A DNA stretch of 10,399 nt from a bacterium ADurb.Bin374. Lineage in GTDB: Bacteria; Riflebacteria; Ozemobacteria; Ozemobacterales; Ozemobacteraceae. A program made the translations under genes and the position numbers. The DNA is taken from positions 1 through 10,399 of the forward strand of contig MWAR01000576.1 in the NCBI GenBank assembly GCA_002068715.1, in the 5' to 3' direction. Positions within the stretch are counted from its first letter, which is position 1, and every line of letters starts with the position of its first letter. Positions 6,713 to 10,399 of the stretch are shown here, in pieces. The notes beneath the pieces are model-generated. The model was not told the DNA's origin. It saw only the letters and a program-made list of their open reading frames with translations, and ran no database searches.

Positions 6713-7936
6713 ATGAACGGGGCAATTGGCCTGCGATCGAGAATAAACGCGATTCTGCTTCTGCTTGTCGGAGGGCTGGCTCTCGGATTGTATCTGTACT
6801 GGCATGTCGAGGGACGATCGGGAACGATTCGCAGCCGGTTCGAATCGGGAAGGACGTATGCGGCTGAACTGCTGGCCCATGGCCTAGTCCGCGAAGCCGT
6901 GAACGTCATGGAGACGGCGCTGGCCGCCGAGCCGGCTTCGGCGCGGGCACTCGCCCTGCGGCGTTCCGTCGCCGACATCTGCATGGACAGGCTTGGCGAT
7001 TACGAGAAGGCCCTGGCCGAACTCGTCTTCATCAAGACCGCCGATCCGACGAAGGCCGCCGCCGTCGAGGCCCCGATCCGCCGGTGTCTTGACCGCCTGG
7101 GCAGGGTGTATGACGTTCAGCGGCGACTGATGCTCGAAAAAGGCCTCAATCCGACGCAGGTGAACACGGCCTCCACGACAGCCGTCCGGTTTGGTAACGA
7201 GTCGGTGATATCGCTCGCCGAGATCGAACAGCGGCTTCTCCGCGCGAAACTTCCCGCGAAGGGCGCACCTAGGGAGGCCATCGACAACGCCGTCCGGGAA
7301 CTGATGAGCGAGCGGCTCCTGCGACGTGCGGCGGCCCGCGCCGGTATCGATCGCCAGCCCCTCTTCCACGAGCAGGTCAGGCGATTCGAGGACAACCTCG
7401 CGATCATGCGGTATCTCGAAGATCATGCGCTTAAGGATGTCCAGGTTGACGAACAGGCGGTGAGCCTGCATCTCGAGAAATACAAAGACCGGTATCAGGC
7501 CCCGCTTCGCGTCACATACAGCATCTTTGCCTTTCCCGACGAGGCTTCGGCGCATGCCTACGCAGCGGGACAGCCGGCATCAGCTCCAGAGACGATCGGT
7601 GACCGCCTCTCCGGAACGCCCCAGGAACTTCCTCCGGCCCTCAAATCCATCCGGTGGGAGTCTGATCCTCCAACCGGACTTCTTGGCCCGATGGAGCTGG
7701 ATGGAGCATGGGTTGTCTATCTCATTCACGAGGTCGATCCCGGCAGCAGGACGCCCCCCGAGCTTGCGAGGCAGCAGGCCCGGCTCGAGCTGCTCGAGCA
7801 GAAGAAGAGCTCCAAGATCGCAGAACTCATTGCCGATCTTGCACGGCAGGAAGATGTGCGCGTGATCGATGAATCGATCCAGGTCGCCTTCCAGCCAGCT
7901 TCAGCAGCCGTTCCGGTGGGTCGGGCGGAAAAGTGA
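6713..7936 (+). CDS. Membrane-anchored SurA/PpiC-like protein with a degenerate PPIase domain
   Basis: A 407-aa protein starting at ATG 6713, chosen because GGAGGAAGG at 6702-6710 lies just upstream; an upstream TTG at 6674 overlaps the DUF58 stop and is less likely. Residues about 11-30 are a single transmembrane anchor. Residues about 42-145 are helical and TPR-like (GLVREAVNVMETALAAEPAS, then GDYEKALAELVFIKTADP). Residues about 160-240 resemble the SurA N-terminal chaperone region (AIDNAVRELMSERLLRRAAA). Residues about 245-345 resemble a parvulin/PpiC domain: HLEKYKDRYQAPLRVTYSIF and later LDGAWVVYLIHEVDPG. The histidines expected in the motif of active parvulins (usually near HIL and GYH) read as S and W here, so it may be a chaperone without isomerase activity. 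It likely projects from the membrane and could fold exported BatD, BatA or BatB domains. Such a gene inside a Bat operon is unusual. Confidence 0.8.
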   Translation: MNGAIGLRSRINAILLLLVGGLALGLYLYWHVEGRSGTIRSRFESGRTYAAELLAHGLVREAVNVMETALAAEPASARALALRRSVADICMDRLGDYEKALAELVFIKTADPTKAAAVEAPIRRCLDRLGRVYDVQRRLMLEKGLNPTQVNTASTTAVRFGNESVISLAEIEQRLLRAKLPAKGAPREAIDNAVRELMSERLLRRAAARAGIDRQPLFHEQVRRFEDNLAIMRYLEDHALKDVQVDEQAVSLHLEKYKDRYQAPLRVTYSIFAFPDEASAHAYAAGQPASAPETIGDRLSGTPQELPPALKSIRWESDPPTGLLGPMELDGAWVVYLIHEVDPGSRTPPELARQQARLELLEQKKSSKIAELIADLARQEDVRVIDESIQVAFQPASAAVPVGRAEK

Positions 7937-7952
7937 CGGTGAGGTCGTTCCG

Positions 7953-8549
7953 ATGAACATTCGCAGATACGGTCCAGATGTGCTCCTTGCCGGAGTCGCA
8001 TCGTCAGCCGTATCTTTGTCACCGCTGCCTCCCGGCGAGGTCATTTACGGTCTCAAGCCGCCGGCGATGGTGCCGTTCGACTGGTGGTCTCTTCTCATCG
8101 ACGTCGTTCTGTTCTGGTTTTTCGTATGGCTCTTGTTCCGGGTCACGGCATGGTGGCGCCGCCGGAGCGATGCACGCGACGCGGCCACGCAGGAAGAGGT
8201 GGCCGTCGATCACCGGCAGGAGGCGCTCGACGCGCTTGAAAGGCTCAAGTCATCGCCAGTCTGGCGCGAAGGCCGGAGCAAGGATATCTGCGAATCGCTT
8301 GCCGGCATTCTCAAGACGTTTCTTCAGGGCAGGTATTCCGTCGGAACTGGCGCTGCCGCCACGACGGATGAACTGATGCAGGAGTTTCCGAAATATCGTG
8401 TTCCGGTCCCGCTTCATCAGGAGACGCTGAGCCTGCTTGCGAATTGCGACGAGGTGAAATACGCGCGCGGTAGTCTCGGGGCTCTGACGCTCGACGAGCT
8501 GTGGAGCCGGTTCCATGGACTCATCGTGAGGGAGGACTGGCGGCGATGA
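7953..8549 (+). CDS. DUF4381-like single-pass membrane protein
   Basis: I start this 198-aa protein at ATG 7953, which is preceded by GTGAGGT (7939-7945) and lies 16 nt after the previous stop; a longer in-frame start at 7869 would overlap the previous gene and is not needed. One transmembrane helix is clear (about 43-64: FDWWSLLIDVVLFWFFVWLL), followed by a basic WWRRR stop-transfer. The soluble cytoplasmic domain (about 86-196) has ALDALERLK, ESLAGILKTFLQGRYSVG, ATTDEL, then CDEVKYARGSLGALTLDELW. This organisation and the T-T-D-E-L and YAR positions match DUF4381-type proteins found between moxR/DUF58 and batA genes in many genomes. Its job is unknown; family context suggests a regulatory or scaffolding partner of the VWA proteins. 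The stop codon overlaps the BatA start as ATGA (8546-8549). Confidence 0.82.
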   Translation: MNIRRYGPDVLLAGVASSAVSLSPLPPGEVIYGLKPPAMVPFDWWSLLIDVVLFWFFVWLLFRVTAWWRRRSDARDAATQEEVAVDHRQEALDALERLKSSPVWREGRSKDICESLAGILKTFLQGRYSVGTGAAATTDELMQEFPKYRVPVPLHQETLSLLANCDEVKYARGSLGALTLDELWSRFHGLIVREDWRR

Positions 8550-9559
8550 GATGGCTCGATCCGGAGTTCATCCTGCTTGCGGCCCTCATCGGCCTCGCGA
8601 TCGGGTACAAGCTGCTTGTCGTCGGGCCGCTCAAACGTGGAGGCCTGCGTTTTCCCCTCGCGCATCGGCTGGTCGGGGTCGAACCCTCCCTGCGCGTGCG
8701 GCTCATCTGGCTGCCCGACCTGGTGCGCCTTGCCCTGCTTGTGCTGCTCGTTCTGGGGCTCATGCGACCGCAGTGGGGCATCGAGCACGAGACCGTGAAC
8801 AGGCAGGGGATCGACATCATGCTTGCTCTCGACGTTTCCGGCAGCATGGCGGCCGAGGATTTCAAACCGAACCGATTGAAGGCCGCCCAGTCGATCACCG
8901 AGCGGTTCATCAACGGGATCCGCGACCACCGCCTCGGCCTCGTCGTGTTCGCCGGGCTTGCCCTGACGCAGTGCCCGTTGACGATGGATTACGGCGTCGT
9001 CACCGAACTGTTGCGCCGTTCGGACCTGCGAATGATCAGGGCGGACGGAACGGCGATCGGAGACGCGCTGATCAACGCCGTCTACAAGTTCAAAAAATCG
9101 CCCGGCGAGAAACGCGACCAGGTAGTTATTCTTCTGACCGACGGCGAGAACAATTCGGGCGTGGTCGATCCCCTGGAAGCTGCGAAAGTCGCAGCGGAAC
9201 GCGGAATCCGCGTCTACACGATCGGCGTCGGCAGCGTCGAGGGGGCGCCGGTTCCAGTCGATACGCCGATGGGGCGCCAGTATGCGCGTAATCCCGACGG
9301 CTCGCTGATGATTCCGAAGATAGACGAGCAGCTGCTCAAGGATATCGCCTACGTGACGCAGGGAAGATACTTCCGTGCGACCGACAATACGACGCTCGAA
9401 TCTATATATGAGACGATATCGAAACTCGAGAAGGGCAAAATCGATGTCGGCCGCACCGTCCAGTATGCCGAACGAGCCGAGTGGTTCCTGCTGCCGGCGT
9501 TCGCGCTGCTCGCCATCGAGCTGTTCCTGCGCGGCAGAATCTTCGCGAGGGTATTCTGA
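8546..9559 (+). CDS. batA: BatA-type VWA membrane protein
   Basis: Starts at ATG 8546, overlapping the stop of the previous gene as ATGA, with GGAGG (8531-8535) 10 nt upstream; a longer start at 8501 is possible but unlikely. The 337-aa protein has membrane segments near residues 6-24 and 57-73 and a third near 315-332 (WFLLPAFALLAIELFLRGR). Between the second and third lies a von Willebrand A domain with an intact metal-ion-dependent adhesion site: IDIMLALDVSGSM gives D96, S98 and S100; DGTAIGDAL gives T169; LLTDGENNSG gives D199. This is the standard BatA layout and length. BatA and BatB are membrane VWA proteins thought to bind each other and the MoxR ATPase; the name comes from the Bacteroides aerotolerance locus, but a role in aerotolerance here is not shown. 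Directly abutted by the BatB gene. Confidence 0.95.
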   Translation: MRWLDPEFILLAALIGLAIGYKLLVVGPLKRGGLRFPLAHRLVGVEPSLRVRLIWLPDLVRLALLVLLVLGLMRPQWGIEHETVNRQGIDIMLALDVSGSMAAEDFKPNRLKAAQSITERFINGIRDHRLGLVVFAGLALTQCPLTMDYGVVTELLRRSDLRMIRADGTAIGDALINAVYKFKKSPGEKRDQVVILLTDGENNSGVVDPLEAAKVAAERGIRVYTIGVGSVEGAPVPVDTPMGRQYARNPDGSLMIPKIDEQLLKDIAYVTQGRYFRATDNTTLESIYETISKLEKGKIDVGRTVQYAERAEWFLLPAFALLAIELFLRGRIFARVF

Positions 9560-10399
9560 ATGTTCAGGGAACCGACGAACCTGCTTCTGACGCTTGCCGG
9601 CCTGATCTGGGCCGCCCTGCTCGCCCGTCGCGTAATCACCGATCTTCAGACGCGCCGCGAGCGATTCGCCACGGGACTGATGATCTCGAGAATGGCTGCG
9701 CACCAGCCGACGCGCCGTCCCGTGAACAAATGGCTGATGCTGCTGCTGGCGTTCGCCCTCATCGGCGTCGGCCTCGCAAGGCCGACGGGCGGTAACGTGG
9801 AGGAACAGGTGACGGGCCGCGGGATGGACGTCATCGTCGCGCTGGACGTTTCGACGTCCATGAAGGCGCCGGATATCGACGGAAACTCGCGGCTCGATGT
9901 CGCAAGAGCGCTCATCGAGCGCCTGCTCGGCGCGCTGCGGAACGATCGCGTCGGCCTGGTTGCGTTCGCCGGCGATACGATGGTCCAGTGCCCGCTGACC
10001 CCCGACAAGGGAGCGTTCCTGACGTTCCTCGAACGCGTCGACCCGGCGATGCTGACGGTTCAGGGCACCAACCTGGCTGCCGCGATCGAGACGTCGCTCG
10101 ACCGGTTCGACTATGTCGCTTCGAGGACACGTGTGATCGTCCTGGTTTCGGACGGCGAAGACCGCGATCAGGCACGGGTGGCAAAGGCCGTTGCCGATGC
10201 CGACAAACGGGGCGTGCCGATCTACACGGTAGGCATCGGGAGCCTCGAAGGCAGTTACCTGCCCGAGGGCCGCGACATGTGGGGGCGCCTCATCTACAAG
10301 ACCTTCAAGGGAGAGCGCGTCGTGACGAAGCTCGACGACGCGATGCTTCGCAGGATCGCGAATGATGCCCGCGGCGCGTATTTCCGCACGAAGGATGTC
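9560..10399 (+). CDS. batB: BatB-type VWA membrane protein, 3' end beyond the window
   Basis: ATG at 9560 follows the BatA stop with no gap (TGAATG), implying coupled translation. The frame is open for 280 codons to the right edge, so the C-terminus, which in BatB usually includes a further membrane helix, is not seen. Residues about 6-22 and 57-73 are hydrophobic membrane segments. A VWA domain starts near residue 89: DVIVALDVSTSM gives D96, S98 and S100; VQGTNLAAAIE gives T170; LVSDGED gives D198, so the metal site is intact. It resembles BatA closely in layout (same spacing of DxSxS) and is probably its paralogue. The visible protein ends in GAYFRTKD, the usual stretch near the end of the VWA domain. 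A TPR protein (BatC) often follows in such operons, and may do so outside this window. Confidence 0.92.
   Translation, partial: MFREPTNLLLTLAGLIWAALLARRVITDLQTRRERFATGLMISRMAAHQPTRRPVNKWLMLLLAFALIGVGLARPTGGNVEEQVTGRGMDVIVALDVSTSMKAPDIDGNSRLDVARALIERLLGALRNDRVGLVAFAGDTMVQCPLTPDKGAFLTFLERVDPAMLTVQGTNLAAAIETSLDRFDYVASRTRVIVLVSDGEDRDQARVAKAVADADKRGVPIYTVGIGSLEGSYLPEGRDMWGRLIYKTFKGERVVTKLDDAMLRRIANDARGAYFRTKDV

Noticed and set aside
5858..6880. A leftward open frame of 340 codons opposite the DUF58 gene
   Set aside because: Ser/Arg-rich composition and no domain; it spans two real plus-strand genes and their junction, so it is a shadow.
7869..7952. An upstream ATG at 7869 for the DUF4381-like gene
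   Set aside because: It would overlap the preceding gene by 68 nt and adds residues without similarity; ATG 7953 has a ribosome site and fits the family length.
8417..9703. A leftward open frame of 428 codons opposite batA
   Set aside because: It is antisense to a gene with unmistakable VWA and membrane motifs, is rich in Arg, His, Gln and Asp, and lacks any recognisable domain.
1..10399. A mobile element, phage, defence or CRISPR system
   Set aside because: No repeats of array type, transposase, integrase, nuclease or toxin-antitoxin signatures were seen on either strand. MoxR and VWA proteins also occur in some defence systems, but here the full Bat gene set explains them.

Overview
This GC-rich, gene-dense window comes from a bacterium, most likely a diderm. 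It encodes a secreted 5'-nucleotidase, membrane-anchored proteins with extracytoplasmic domains, and a MoxR/Bat gene cluster of the kind found in Bacteroidetes, spirochaetes, proteobacteria and several deep-branching phyla. I see no rRNA, tRNA, transposase, phage gene, CRISPR array or clear terminator. The phylum cannot be fixed from the sequence alone.

The left third (about 1-3546) is a minus-strand group of three genes. Transcription would begin near 3546. The first gene is a 463-aa fusion of a CofG-like radical SAM domain with a PaaI-type hotdog thioesterase. After a 72-nt gap comes a small 161-aa protein with a conserved N-terminal domain (it resembles DUF6812) and two TPR-like repeats. 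A secreted 5'-nucleotidase/metallophosphatase follows after 9 nt and runs off the left edge. These genes do not form an obvious pathway.

Bases 3547-3682 are a divergent promoter region. From 3683 to the right edge runs a tightly packed plus-strand operon: a short BatD-like membrane protein, a MoxR AAA+ ATPase, a cytoplasmic DUF58 protein, a membrane-anchored SurA/PpiC-like protein, a DUF4381-like membrane protein, BatA, and BatB (cut by the right edge). Several junctions are ATGA overlaps or direct stop-start abutments, which suggests coupled translation and a shared complex. In known systems of this type the MoxR ATPase is thought to act as a chaperone with the von Willebrand A (VWA) proteins, at or near the membrane, in envelope or stress functions. 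The exact role here is inferred.

The most unusual features are the radical SAM-thioesterase fusion, the PPIase-like protein that has lost the expected catalytic histidines and sits inside the Bat operon, the shortened BatD whose cytoplasmic tail resembles the DUF4381-like protein, and a possible leaderless start for the fusion gene.
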